From Pseudomonas chlororaphis subsp. chlororaphis (lineage in GTDB: Bacteria; Pseudomonadota; Gammaproteobacteria; Pseudomonadales; Pseudomonadaceae): 64,000 nt of DNA. The stretch is taken from positions 5,518,001-5,582,000 of the forward strand of contig NZ_CP027712.1 in assembly GCF_003945765.1 (NCBI RefSeq), written 5' to 3'. Under the pieces are notes generated by a model. It did not search any database. It was not told the origin of the DNA and saw only the letters and a program-made list of their open reading frames with translations. Positions within the stretch are counted from its first letter, which is position 1; each line of letters starts with the position of its first letter. Position numbers and translations under genes: made by a program. This document shows, in pieces, positions 31,002 through 41,823 of the stretch.

Positions 31002-31010
31002 GGCAGCCCC

Positions 31011-32879
31011 TTAAATCCACAACTTCTTGAAGTCACGACCGCCGAAGATCAGGTTGACCATCGCGCGGGTCAGCCAGATGGCCGTGAACATCGAGGTAAA
31101 GATCCCGAGGGACATGGTCACCGCAAAGCCCTTGACCGGGCCAGTGCCCATGGCAAAGAGAATCCCGCCGACCAGCAACGTGGTCAGGTTGGAGTCGAGA
31201 ATCGCGGTGAATGCCCGGCCGAAGCCTTCGTTGATTGCCCGCTGCACGGTCATGCCGGCGGCGATCTCTTCACGTATCCGCGAGAAGATCAGTACGTTGG
31301 CGTCCACCGCCATACCCATGGTCAACACGATACCGGCGATACCCGGCAGGGTCAGCGTAGCCCCCAGCAAGGACATCAGGGCCAGCAGCAACACCATGTT
31401 CAGCGCCAGCGCCACGGTGGCGATGATGCCGAAGAAACGGTAGATGGCGATGATGAACAGCGACACGAACAGCATGCCCCACAGCGACGCATCGATACCC
31501 TTGGTGATGTTGTCGGCACCCAGGCTCGGGCCGATGGTGCGCTCTTCGGCGAAGTACATCGGCGCGGCCAGGCCACCGGCACGCAGCAGCAGCGCCAGCT
31601 CGGAGGACTCGCCCTGGCCGTTCAGGCCGGTGATGCGGAACTGGCTACCCAGCGGCGACTGAATGGTCGCCAGGCTGATGATCTTCTTCTCTTCCTTGAA
31701 GCTCTGCACCGCGACGTCTTTCTCGACACCGTCGACCACTTGCTTGGTGTAAGTGGTGGTCGGCTTCTGCTCGATGAAGATCACCGCCATGCTGCGACCG
31801 ACGTTGCTGCGGGTCGAACGGCTCATCAGCTCGCCGCCGTGGCCATCGAGCTTGATGTTCACCTGTGGACGACCATGCTCGTCGAAGCCCGCTTGGGCGT
31901 CGGTCACCTGGTCACCGGTGATGATCAGGCCACGCTCGATCAGCGCAGGAGGACGATTGCCTTCACGGAACTCGAAAGACTCGGAAGTGGCTTTCGAAGC
32001 GCCCGGCTCAGCGGCCAGACGGAACTCAAGGTTGGCCGTCTTGCCCAGGATACGCTTGGCTTCAGCGGTGTCCTGCACGCCCGGCAGCTCAACCACGATA
32101 CGGTTGGCGCCCTGGCGCTGAACCAGAGGCTCGGCAACACCCAGCTCGTTGACGCGGTTACGCACCGTGGTCAAGTTCTGCTTGATGGAGTATTCACGGA
32201 TTTCCGCCAGCTTGGCCGGGGTCATCGCCAGACGCAGCACCGCCTGACCATTGAGGTCGGCCGGAACAATGTCGAAATCGTTGAAGTTCTTGCGGATCAG
32301 CGCACGGGCCTGTTCACGGGTCGCTTCGTCGCTGAAGCCCAGTTGAATGGCACCGCCCAGCTGCGGCAGGCTGCGATAGCGCAGACGCTCTTTACGCAGC
32401 AGGCTCTTCACATCGCCTTCGTAGACTTTCAGGCGTGCGTCGAGGGCTTTTTCCATGTCCACTTCCAGCAGGAAGTGCACACCACCGGACAAGTCCAGGC
32501 CCAGCTTCATCGGATGCGCGCCGAGGTTGCGCAGCCATTGCGGGGTGGTTTGTGCCAGGTTCAATGCAACGACGTAGTCGTCACCCAGGGCCTTGCGCAC
32601 GACGTCCTTGGCTGGAAGCTGGTCTTCCTGCTTGGACAGACGCAACAGCCCGCCCTTGCCCTTGGCCGCGATGGTCGCTGCCTTGACGTTGATCCCGGCG
32701 TCGGTGAGCGCTTTGCTCGCACGATCCAGATCCGCCTGAGTGACCTGCAACGCGGTGCTCGCGCCGCTGACCTGAATGGCCGGATCATCAGGGTATAGAT
32801 TGGGAGCGGAATAAATAAAACCGATCGCCAGCACCGCCAGGATCAGTACGTATTTCCACAGAGGGTATTTGTTCAGCAT
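31011..32879 (-). CDS. secD: Preprotein translocase subunit SecD
   Basis: The 622-residue protein has an N-terminal span, a large periplasmic P1 domain and five C-terminal spans, with motifs GLDLSGGVHFLLEVD and MAVDANVLIFSRIREE. An ATG directly before the chosen one is equally possible (MMLNKYPLWKY). It lies between yajC and secF. Confidence 0.97.
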   Translation of the reverse strand: MLNKYPLWKYVLILAVLAIGFIYSAPNLYPDDPAIQVSGASTALQVTQADLDRASKALTDAGINVKAATIAAKGKGGLLRLSKQEDQLPAKDVVRKALGDDYVVALNLAQTTPQWLRNLGAHPMKLGLDLSGGVHFLLEVDMEKALDARLKVYEGDVKSLLRKERLRYRSLPQLGGAIQLGFSDEATREQARALIRKNFNDFDIVPADLNGQAVLRLAMTPAKLAEIREYSIKQNLTTVRNRVNELGVAEPLVQRQGANRIVVELPGVQDTAEAKRILGKTANLEFRLAAEPGASKATSESFEFREGNRPPALIERGLIITGDQVTDAQAGFDEHGRPQVNIKLDGHGGELMSRSTRSNVGRSMAVIFIEQKPTTTYTKQVVDGVEKDVAVQSFKEEKKIISLATIQSPLGSQFRITGLNGQGESSELALLLRAGGLAAPMYFAEERTIGPSLGADNITKGIDASLWGMLFVSLFIIAIYRFFGIIATVALALNMVLLLALMSLLGATLTLPGIAGIVLTMGMAVDANVLIFSRIREEIAAGMTVQRAINEGFGRAFTAILDSNLTTLLVGGILFAMGTGPVKGFAVTMSLGIFTSMFTAIWLTRAMVNLIFGGRDFKKLWI

Positions 32880-32900
32880 CACGCCGCCCGTTTATGAAGC

Positions 32901-32919
32901 GGGGCGCCTTGCGCGCCCC
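32901..32919. other. Hairpin in the yajC-secD gap
   Basis: GGGGCGC and GCGCCCC pair around a five-base loop just before secD. There is no T tract, so it is more likely an mRNA structure or processing site than a terminator. Confidence 0.45.
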
Positions 32920-32941
32920 GTCGATTGGTAAAAGTTGAAAC

Positions 32942-33277
32942 TTAGATCGCCTTCAGCGTGCCTTTTGGCAGCGTGGCAGCGATCGCGCCTTTCTGAAACT
33001 TCATCTCGATAGTGTCGGAAACTTCCAGCACTACGAAGTCATCGGTCACTTTGGTGATCTTGCCGGCGATACCGCCAGTAGTCACAACTTCGTCACCTTT
33101 TTGCAGGCTGCCCAGCAGGTTCTTTTGCTCTTTGGCGCGCTTGGCCTGTGGACGCCAGATCATCAGGTAGAAGATGACCAGGAAACCGACCAGGAAAATC
33201 CACTCAAAGCCAGTGCCGGCGGGGCCAGCAGCAGGTGCAGCAGCATCAGCCATTGCAGTCGAGATAAAAAAGCTCAT
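32942..33277 (-). CDS. yajC: Preprotein translocase accessory subunit YajC
   Basis: The 111-residue protein has a single membrane span (about residues 26-43, WIFLVGFLVIFYLMIWRP) and a cytoplasmic domain with GDEVVTTGGIAGKI. It binds SecDF. It sits between tgt and secD. Confidence 0.96.
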   Translation of the reverse strand: MSFFISTAMADAAAPAAGPAGTGFEWIFLVGFLVIFYLMIWRPQAKRAKEQKNLLGSLQKGDEVVTTGGIAGKITKVTDDFVVLEVSDTIEMKFQKGAIAATLPKGTLKAI

Positions 33278-33324
33278 GTAACACTCCGGATAATTGCAAA
33301 AGTGGGTCTAAACGTCTTTAGAAC

Positions 33325-35504
<2,180 letters not shown>

Positions 35505-35570
35505 GATGGGGTTCGTCTAGCAGGGCCGGAAAGTTTAGCGGAAATAGCCAAAATTGACCATGAAACCTGA

Positions 35571-35599
35571 TTGACCAACGGTAGGCACGTCTCTATACT
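35571..35599 (+). promoter_or_regulatory. Promoter of tRNA-Leu
   Basis: TTGACC (35571-35576), a 17-base spacer and TATACT (35594-35599) give a near-consensus sigma-70 promoter 13 bases before the tRNA. Confidence 0.85.
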
Positions 35600-35612
35600 T
35601 CGCCGCCATTGA

Positions 35613-35697
35613 GCCCTGATGGCGGAATTGGTAGACGCGGCGGATTCAAAATCCGTTTTCGAGAGAAGTGGGAGTTCGAGTCTCCCTCGGGGCACCA
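35613..35697 (+). tRNA. tRNA-Leu (anticodon CAA)
   Basis: This 85-base tRNA has an acceptor stem GCCCTGA paired with TCGGGGC, an anticodon arm GCGGA-TTCAAAA-TCCGT with anticodon CAA, a long variable arm as in class II tRNAs, a T arm GGGAGTTCGAGTCTCCC and an encoded CCA. It decodes UUG. Its 3' end is the probable attachment site of the island that follows. Confidence 0.96.
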
Positions 35698-35738
35698 TCT
35701 ACAGGTTTCACGTTGATCCAACATGAACCAGAAACACA

Positions 35739-35768
35739 AAAAAGCCGGCCACTGCGCCGGCTTTTTTG
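35739..35768. terminator. Terminator after tRNA-Leu
   Basis: AAAAAGCCGGC CACTGC GCCGGCTTTTTT is a perfect 7-bp stem with A and T tracts, 40 bases after the tRNA. Confidence 0.92.
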
Positions 35769-35826
35769 TGCCTTCTTAAAACAACTTAATTCATCTTGTT
35801 CCTTGTTGACGTGTATGGCGTGATGT

Positions 35827-37122
35827 ATGTTCGCCAAAATCACGAACTGGCCCATACACGAATTGAAGCGTTCCGACATCAAGCGGCGCCCCCTGGCGGA
35901 CACCGTTCTTTCATCGCTAGAACCTGAGCCCAAGGAGTACCGAGAGTTCTATGGGATCGATCGCATCTACTTCGTAGTCGCCGCAAATGGGCGCAAGCGC
36001 TGGGAATTCCGCTACAAGAAGCCATCAACCGGCAAGTGGTCATGGCTTGGTCTTGGCGGCTACCCAGAGACGTCTGCCCGACGCGCTAGAGATAAAGCCG
36101 ATGAGGTCCAGGCTCTTCTCAATCATGGAACAGATCCGGCGAACCAGAAGCAGGCCGCAAAGAAAGCGATCGAAGAAGCGGAGTCAACCACGTTTCGCGC
36201 GGTGGCCACGGTCTGGTTGGAGAAGAAAGAAAAGGACGGCCGCTCAGATTCGACCCTGGACAAAATCCGCACTTACCTGGACAAGGACCTCCTCCCAGCG
36301 CTGGGCGACATGCAGGTGCATGATATCGGGCGCCGGAGTTGCGCCGACTTGCTGGCGAGCATTGAAGCCCGCAAAGCCTTCAACGTTGCAAAGAAGGTTC
36401 GCGGATGGTTGAAAGAGATCTTCAGCCAGGCCATTGCCAAGGGGCTCATCGAGTACAACCCAGCATCTGAGCTACTGTCCATTGCTGCCGAAGCACCGCC
36501 TACACAGCAATACCCACACCTGCTCGAGGAAGAGCTGCCCGACTTTATGCGGGCAATGAAGAAGACCACCAGCAGGTTGGCCGCACGAACAGCAGCATGG
36601 CTGACGATCTGGACAGCGTCGCGCCCGGGCATGGTCCGCTGGGCGGAGTGGTCAGAGTTCAACCTCGAGGAAAGCCTTTGGGAAGTCTCAGCGAAGAAGA
36701 TGAAGATGGACCGGGACATTCTGATACCACTGCCCAGACAGGCCGTGGACGCGCTTTACGAACTGAAGGAGTTTACCGGCCGTAGCCGGTACCTGTTCCC
36801 CGGGGTTGGCCAGAAAACTGCAGTGATCAGCGAGAACACAATAAACAAGGTCTTCGCCACGGTAGGCTATAAAGGAAGACTGGTAGGTCATGGCACTCGC
36901 CATACGGCAAGCACGCTGCTGCGAGAGCATGATTGGATAAAGGACCACATCGAAATGCAGCTAGCCCATAAGGAGGGCGGAATGAGCGGCGTGTACAACA
37001 AGGCAAAGTATCTGCGGCAGCGCAGAGTGATGATGCAGTGGTACGCCGATTATCTCGACGCCCTGGGAGAAGGGATGACAAACGAAAGGCAAACGGATTT
37101 CGACAAATTGGTGAACTCATGA
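35827..37122 (+). CDS. int: Tyrosine recombinase / P4-type integrase
   Basis: This 431-residue protein begins with the DUF4102-type arm-binding domain (residues about 15-100, with KRWEFRYKKPSTGKWSWLGL), then a core-binding domain and the catalytic domain. I can see R266 (TASRPGMVRW), H355xxR358 (HGTRHT), H381 and the nucleophile Y390 (MSGVYNKAKY), so it looks active. Such integrases insert islands at tRNA 3' ends; this one lies 129 bases from tRNA-Leu. The usual Glu after the first catalytic Arg is Met here. Confidence 0.93.
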   Translation: MFAKITNWPIHELKRSDIKRRPLADTVLSSLEPEPKEYREFYGIDRIYFVVAANGRKRWEFRYKKPSTGKWSWLGLGGYPETSARRARDKADEVQALLNHGTDPANQKQAAKKAIEEAESTTFRAVATVWLEKKEKDGRSDSTLDKIRTYLDKDLLPALGDMQVHDIGRRSCADLLASIEARKAFNVAKKVRGWLKEIFSQAIAKGLIEYNPASELLSIAAEAPPTQQYPHLLEEELPDFMRAMKKTTSRLAARTAAWLTIWTASRPGMVRWAEWSEFNLEESLWEVSAKKMKMDRDILIPLPRQAVDALYELKEFTGRSRYLFPGVGQKTAVISENTINKVFATVGYKGRLVGHGTRHTASTLLREHDWIKDHIEMQLAHKEGGMSGVYNKAKYLRQRRVMMQWYADYLDALGEGMTNERQTDFDKLVNS

Positions 37123-37223
37123 TGGGTTGAAGCATGAAAAACTGTTGAGACGTTTGACAACCAGAAGGCCGCATGTGATCCCCATGCTGTCTCTATTTGA
37201 ATTTTTACCATCAAGATGACTTG

Positions 37224-38204
37224 ATGGCCAAATTTGACAATGGATTATTTATGTCTTACCGCGGACTTAAGATTGCTCTAATTACACCGTGCTACAACGA
37301 AGAAGTTGCCATTGCCAAGGTGATACGAGACTTTCGAAAGGCGATGCCTTGCATTGAAATTTATGTTTTCGACAACAACTCGACAGACAACACTGTTGCA
37401 GTTGCTTTAGAAGAAAAAGCACAGGTTGTTTCCGCTCCATTGCGCGGAAAAGGGAACGTGGTTCGAAGAATGTTTGCTGATGTGGATGCAGACATTTTTG
37501 TCATGGTTGATGGGGATGCAACTTACGATGCAGCCTCAGTTACTCGCCTTGTAGATAAGTTGATCGATGAACACCTAGACATGGTGGTTGGCTGCAGGGA
37601 AACACCTGAAGTCCTTTCAGGAGAGGCTTATCGCCGCGGTCACCAATGGGGAAACCGAATGCTAACGCAAAGCGTTGTGCAAATTTTCGGTGGCGGCTTT
37701 ACAGATATGCTATCTGGCTATCGTGCTTTCACACGCAGATATGCAAAGTCATTCCCAGCGCTTTCTCGAGGGTTCGAAATCGAGACCGAGTTAACGGTCC
37801 ACGCACTAGAGCTGAGAATGCCTTTTGGTGAAGTGATGACGCCATATGGTGCACGCCCAGAAGGATCAGTAAGCAAACTGTCTACATATAAAGACGGGTG
37901 GCGCATCCTAAAAACAATTGCTCGCCTGTACATTGTCGAAAGACCTTTCATGTTCTTCGCTATTTGTGCAGCGATTTTCGCCTCATTATCAGTAGCTGTT
38001 TCTATTCCTTTAATTGTTGAGTACATAGAGACAGGAATGGTACCAAGGGTCCCAACAGCAGTGCTTTCAGCATCAATAATGGTTTGTTCCCTACTATCAT
38101 TTTCTTGCGGAATAATATTGGACAACGTAACACTAGGAAGACAAGAGATTAAACGACTCGCCTATTTGGCGATACCACGACCATCAACAAACGAGCGACC
38201 ATAA
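37224..38204 (+). CDS. GtrB-like polyprenyl-phosphate glycosyltransferase
   Basis: This 326-residue GT2 enzyme starts with KIALITPCYNEEVAIAKVI and has the DPM1-type motifs MVDGDATYDAASV and GGGFTDMLSGYRAF, then two C-terminal membrane spans. GtrB proteins load a sugar (often glucose) from a nucleotide onto undecaprenyl phosphate on the cytoplasmic face. The start is uncertain: TTG 37197, ATG 37224 and ATG 37251 are all possible. Its TAATG overlaps gtrA. The A+T-rich codon use sets it apart from its neighbours. Confidence 0.85.
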   Translation: MAKFDNGLFMSYRGLKIALITPCYNEEVAIAKVIRDFRKAMPCIEIYVFDNNSTDNTVAVALEEKAQVVSAPLRGKGNVVRRMFADVDADIFVMVDGDATYDAASVTRLVDKLIDEHLDMVVGCRETPEVLSGEAYRRGHQWGNRMLTQSVVQIFGGGFTDMLSGYRAFTRRYAKSFPALSRGFEIETELTVHALELRMPFGEVMTPYGARPEGSVSKLSTYKDGWRILKTIARLYIVERPFMFFAICAAIFASLSVAVSIPLIVEYIETGMVPRVPTAVLSASIMVCSLLSFSCGIILDNVTLGRQEIKRLAYLAIPRPSTNERP

Positions 38205-38635
38205 TGAAGCTAGCCTTTCACCTTTTTTGGTTCGCTGTAGCTGGGGCACTTGGCTTTCTAGTTGATGCTGGCGTTCTATATATTTTGAAAGGCTCGCTGG
38301 GACTATATGCAGCAAGAGTCATATCATTTTTTTGTGCGACATTTGCAACATGGGCTTTTAACAGGACAATAACCTTTGGAGCTGAGAAGTCAGGGCATTC
38401 AAAGAAAAGGGAATTCTCGATTTATCTTTTCCTTATGCTGATAGGAGGATCGGTTAACTACCTGACTTATGCACTATTGGTATCAACCCAAGAGTTCATA
38501 GCATCAAATCCTGTCATTGGCGTTGCCGCAGGAAGTATAGCGGGAATGTTCATAAATCTAGCAACATCAAAAATATTCTTATTCAAGAATGCAGAAAGCA
38601 AAATACATGGAGATGATTTTGATCAAGCCGAATAA
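38204..38635 (+). CDS. GtrA-family membrane flippase
   Basis: The 143-residue protein has four membrane spans and the GtrA signature WAFNRTITFG in the second loop, with NYLTYALLV and NLATSKIFLF later. GtrA proteins are proposed to flip the polyprenyl-linked sugar to the periplasm. Its start codon overlaps the stop of the glycosyltransferase gene (TAATG), and the next gene begins within its 3' end. Confidence 0.9.
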   Translation: MKLAFHLFWFAVAGALGFLVDAGVLYILKGSLGLYAARVISFFCATFATWAFNRTITFGAEKSGHSKKREFSIYLFLMLIGGSVNYLTYALLVSTQEFIASNPVIGVAAGSIAGMFINLATSKIFLFKNAESKIHGDDFDQAE

Positions 38636-39983
38636 CTTGTTAAACAAATCCAACTTAATTGGATTTTGCAAAAAAACAAGAGATACAAGAATATTTTACT
38701 TGATTGGAATAACGCCATTTGTAATTGCTTATTACACATCCGTGTTTTACCCAGGGTATTTAACATCTGACAGCCTATACATGCTGGCCCAAGGTGCCGG
38801 GCTTCAACCGCTATCTAACTGGCACCCACCTTTTATAACAATCTTGTGGGGATGGCTATTTTCTATTTTTGAAAGTGCCGGGGGAATATGGATAATACAG
38901 ATATCTCTTTACATTGGGGCTGTACTATTCTTCTCAACAAGAATAAAAAGCACAGTGATCGCGGTCATTACATTTGCAACTCTCTTACTATATCCGCCAA
39001 TCTTTACTAACATGGCGGCACTATGGAAGGACTGCTGGGTTATTTCTACGACGCTGGTATGTGCTGCGTTTTCAATTCAAGCGATCGACAGCAAAAAAAC
39101 AGCACCACTATTATTTTGCATTGCATTCTTTGTAATCAGCAGCCTAATAAGAATAGACTATGCAGTAGTTGCTTTGCCGCTTTTGCTTGGGGCAATACTA
39201 TTCTCAGACAACAAGCGATCAACGCTAACAAGCAAATTAAAAAACAAAAGAACTGCACACCTAATAATCTCGTCACTTGTCGCTCTATTCATATGCGGAA
39301 AAATTGCAGGAATTAAAGTTGTTGAAAAATTCAACCCATGGCTTTCTGTGGCGATCTGGGATATTGCTGGAGTGGAAAGTAACTCGGAGCAAGGGGTAAC
39401 GGTTCCAGGATATAGATGCGCGACATCAGACCCTTTGGTCTTTGGTGAAAATAAAAGATTTTTAGTTAATCTTCCTGCATATTCGGAAGGAACAAGCACA
39501 AACAAAGAGTCAGAAAAGTATCTAAAACTATGGATAGAAACAATTACAAGCAACCCGATTGCATATGTAAAACATCGAATCTGTGTGGCTAAAAGTTTTT
39601 TCGGTATTGGAACAGAGCAAGTGCACTATCCAAAACCAAACTCAGAGATGTCAAAAAGCAGTCTTACACAAAGCGCCGAGCGTAGTTCGTTAAACCTAAA
39701 GCTATATTGGTTTTACGATAAAAACGCTCACGGCCCTATGTTTAGATACTGGTACTACATTGCTGGATCTATTGCGCTTTTTGTTTTTTGCGTAGCAGCC
39801 AAGAAGTCAACAATTCCCCAATCTATTATTTTTATGTCAATTATTATGGCTGCTTCAAGGTTTCTGATTCTGCCGGCGGCAGACTTCAGATATGGGCTAT
39901 GGATAGTGATAGGGTCAATTGCGCTTATAGCAATCTCTTTAGACTCCTTATTAACAAGAAGACCAGAGCAAATAACAACTTAA
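38607..39983 (+). CDS. Polytopic membrane protein, probable GT-C type O-antigen glycosyltransferase
   Basis: This protein of about 458 residues has roughly ten hydrophobic spans and a long periplasmic loop in the second half. Near the N-terminus, PGYLTSDSLYMLAQGAG includes an acidic residue in the first loop, as in GT-C enzymes. In gtr clusters the third gene encodes the serotype-specific transferase that moves the lipid-linked sugar onto O-antigen; this fits by position but the sequence is not one I can name. Start candidates are 38589, 38607 and 38613. It overlaps gtrA by 29 bases. Confidence 0.72.
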   Translation: MEMILIKPNNLLNKSNLIGFCKKTRDTRIFYLIGITPFVIAYYTSVFYPGYLTSDSLYMLAQGAGLQPLSNWHPPFITILWGWLFSIFESAGGIWIIQISLYIGAVLFFSTRIKSTVIAVITFATLLLYPPIFTNMAALWKDCWVISTTLVCAAFSIQAIDSKKTAPLLFCIAFFVISSLIRIDYAVVALPLLLGAILFSDNKRSTLTSKLKNKRTAHLIISSLVALFICGKIAGIKVVEKFNPWLSVAIWDIAGVESNSEQGVTVPGYRCATSDPLVFGENKRFLVNLPAYSEGTSTNKESEKYLKLWIETITSNPIAYVKHRICVAKSFFGIGTEQVHYPKPNSEMSKSSLTQSAERSSLNLKLYWFYDKNAHGPMFRYWYYIAGSIALFVFCVAAKKSTIPQSIIFMSIIMAASRFLILPAADFRYGLWIVIGSIALIAISLDSLLTRRPEQITT

Positions 39984-40021
39984 AACCAAGACAAAAAAAT
40001 ACAAACAAATGTTGAGCAGCT

Positions 40022-40414
40022 GTGAACAAAAAACAAAAGGACGACGAGCAGCTGCGCCGCTTCATTTCGCGCCGCGACGACCCGCTCAAGCACTGGAAAC
40101 TCTCGCCCATCGACATCAAGTCGCTGGACAAGTGGGACGAATACACCGCCGCCAAACAGGCGATGTTCTTCCACACCGACACCGCCGATGCGCCCTGGAC
40201 AGTGATCAAGTCGGACGACAAGAAGCGCGCGCGGATCAACTGCATCCGCCACTTTCTGCACTCCCTCGACTATCCGGGCAAGAACCTGCGCGTGGCCCAT
40301 CAACCTGACCCGGTGCTGGTCGGCCGGGCGTCGCGGGTGATGGAGGAAGACGAGCGGGTGTACAACGAAGCGGCCGCGGAGCCGGTGCGCAATCCGCAGG
40401 CGACGCTCGCCTAA
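40022..40414 (+). pseudogene. Polyphosphate kinase 2 (ppk2), 3' fragment
   Basis: The reading frame encodes only the last quarter of a PPK2 protein: SRRDDPLKHWKLSPIDIK, MFFHTDTADAPWTVIKSDDK and KKRARINCIRHFLHSLDYP are typical of the C-terminal part. PPK2 normally has about 270-300 residues with Walker A and B motifs near the N-terminus; these are absent. The 130-codon remnant has an open GTG at its start but cannot be a working kinase. Upstream the A+T-rich island begins at once. GAGCAGCTG occurs at 40014-40022 and again at 40046-40054, at the junction. Confidence 0.85.
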
Positions 40415-40432
40415 GCAGCCAGCCTTGAAGCG

Positions 40433-40473
40433 GGCCCCGCTCCAGGATCGCTGAAAGATCCTGAAGCGGGGCC
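40433..40473. terminator. Bidirectional hairpin between ppk2 remnant and kinase gene
   Basis: GGCCCCGCT-CCAGGATC and GATCCTG-AAGCGGGGCC form a long, nearly perfect stem around GCTGAAA. It lies between convergent genes. It lacks a clear T tract, so termination efficiency is uncertain. Confidence 0.7.
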
Positions 40474-40479
40474 AGCCAG

Positions 40480-41823
40480 CTAGATACCCTGCACCGGCAA
40501 CAATACACAGGCCTGCAGCCCGCCACCGTCACGGTTGCGCAAGCGCAGTTCGCCGCCATGCTCCAGCACGATTGCCCGCGCCGCGGAAAGCCCCAGGCCG
40601 ACGCCGCCGGTGTTGCGGTTGCGCGAGCTTTCCATGCGGAAGAACGGCTCGAACACCTGTTCCTGCCACTCGACGGGAATCCCCGGCCCGCGATCCAGCA
40701 CACAGACCTTCACCTGCTCGGCATCCGCCACCACTTCAATCGCCGGTTCGCTGCCATATTTGATGGCGTTTTCCAGCAGGTTGCTCATGACCCGCTTGAG
40801 CCCCAGCGGGCGGCCGAAATACACCAGGCGCGGCGGGCCGCTGAACGCGATGTCGATGGACTGGTCGCGGTAATCGTCGACCAGGGTTTGCAGCAGTTCC
40901 GCCAGATCGAAGGACGTCGCCTCCTCCAGCCGCGCGTCGTCACGGAAGAAATCCAGGGCCGAGTTGATCATCGCCTGCATCTCGTCGACGTCATGGAACA
41001 GCCGGCGCTGCTGCTCGGGGTCCTCGATGAACTCGCCGCGCAGGCGCATGCGCGTCAGGGGGGTACGCAGGTCATGGGAGATCGCCGCGAGCATCTGCGT
41101 GCGGTCCTTGATGAAGTGCTGCAACTGGGCCTGCATGGCGTTGAACGCGAGGATCGCCTGGCGAATCTCGTGGGGCCCGACCGGCTCGATGGGCGGCGCG
41201 CGAAAGTCCACGCCAAAGCGCCGCGCGCCCAGGGCGAACTGCTGCAAGGGCTTGGCCAGGCGGCGGGTGGCGATCAGGGCGACCAGGACGGTGGACAACA
41301 ACACCAGCCCGATCACGATCAGGTTACGCGGCCCCTCGTCCAGCCCCCAACTGCGCGACGCCGAAGAAAACATCAGCCAGGAATCGTCGGCCAATTGGAT
41401 CAGCAACGCGTACTGGCCGTTCGGCCCGGGCCAATCGCTGGGCTGATAAGCCTCGATATGCCCGTTCGGCGATTTGAGCAACTGCCGAAGCCCCTCCGAA
41501 TCCGTGCGGTATTCCGGGTCGTCGGTCACCGGCACCGAGATGTCTTGTCGCCTGTTGTGCCAGGTCACGCTCAAGACCGAATTGCTGGCCACTTCGGCCA
41601 GGCGCGAGCGCTGCGTCGGTTCGGCGGCCTCGATCATGTTGGTAATAGACGCGATCCGCTCCACCAGGCCGGATTCGCTCAACGGCGGCTTGGCCCAGAC
41701 CCCGGCCAACTGCACGAACAGCGCATTGAAGGCCAGCGCGGTGAGCATCGCCATCAGGGTGGTCAGGGCGATCCAGCGGGCGATGGTGTCGCGCGGGCCA
41801 CCCGGTCTGTGTCTTGCCCTCAT
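40480..41823 (-). CDS. Sensor histidine kinase (OmpR-family partner)
   Basis: The 447-residue membrane kinase has two spans (about residues 17-38 and 167-187) bracketing a periplasmic sensor of about 130 residues, a HAMP segment, a HisKA domain with AAISHDLRTPLTRMRL (phospho-His), and a HATPase domain with NLLENAIKYG, DRGPGIP and GVGLGLSAARAI. The signal is unknown. Its ATG overlaps the response-regulator stop in ATGA, so it follows that gene in one unit. Confidence 0.93.
   Translation of the reverse strand: MRARHRPGGPRDTIARWIALTTLMAMLTALAFNALFVQLAGVWAKPPLSESGLVERIASITNMIEAAEPTQRSRLAEVASNSVLSVTWHNRRQDISVPVTDDPEYRTDSEGLRQLLKSPNGHIEAYQPSDWPGPNGQYALLIQLADDSWLMFSSASRSWGLDEGPRNLIVIGLVLLSTVLVALIATRRLAKPLQQFALGARRFGVDFRAPPIEPVGPHEIRQAILAFNAMQAQLQHFIKDRTQMLAAISHDLRTPLTRMRLRGEFIEDPEQQRRLFHDVDEMQAMINSALDFFRDDARLEEATSFDLAELLQTLVDDYRDQSIDIAFSGPPRLVYFGRPLGLKRVMSNLLENAIKYGSEPAIEVVADAEQVKVCVLDRGPGIPVEWQEQVFEPFFRMESSRNRNTGGVGLGLSAARAIVLEHGGELRLRNRDGGGLQACVLLPVQGI

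Larger units (their letters stand above)
35698..40021 (+). mobile_element. tRNA-Leu genomic island with integrase and gtr genes
   Basis: The segment starts at the 3' end of tRNA-Leu, has the integrase as its first gene pointing away from the tRNA, and is much richer in A+T from about 37130 to 40020 than the DNA on either side. It carries gtrB, gtrA and a polytopic membrane protein. I found no second copy of the tRNA end to mark attR. The right edge is placed where base composition changes and the truncated ppk2 begins. No phage structural genes, excisionase or plasmid functions are seen. Confidence 0.75.

Noticed and set aside
35698..40021. attR copy of the tRNA-Leu 3' end
   Set aside because: I looked for the CTCCCTCGGGGCACCA end of the tRNA downstream and saw no second copy in this window, so no attachment-site pair is claimed.
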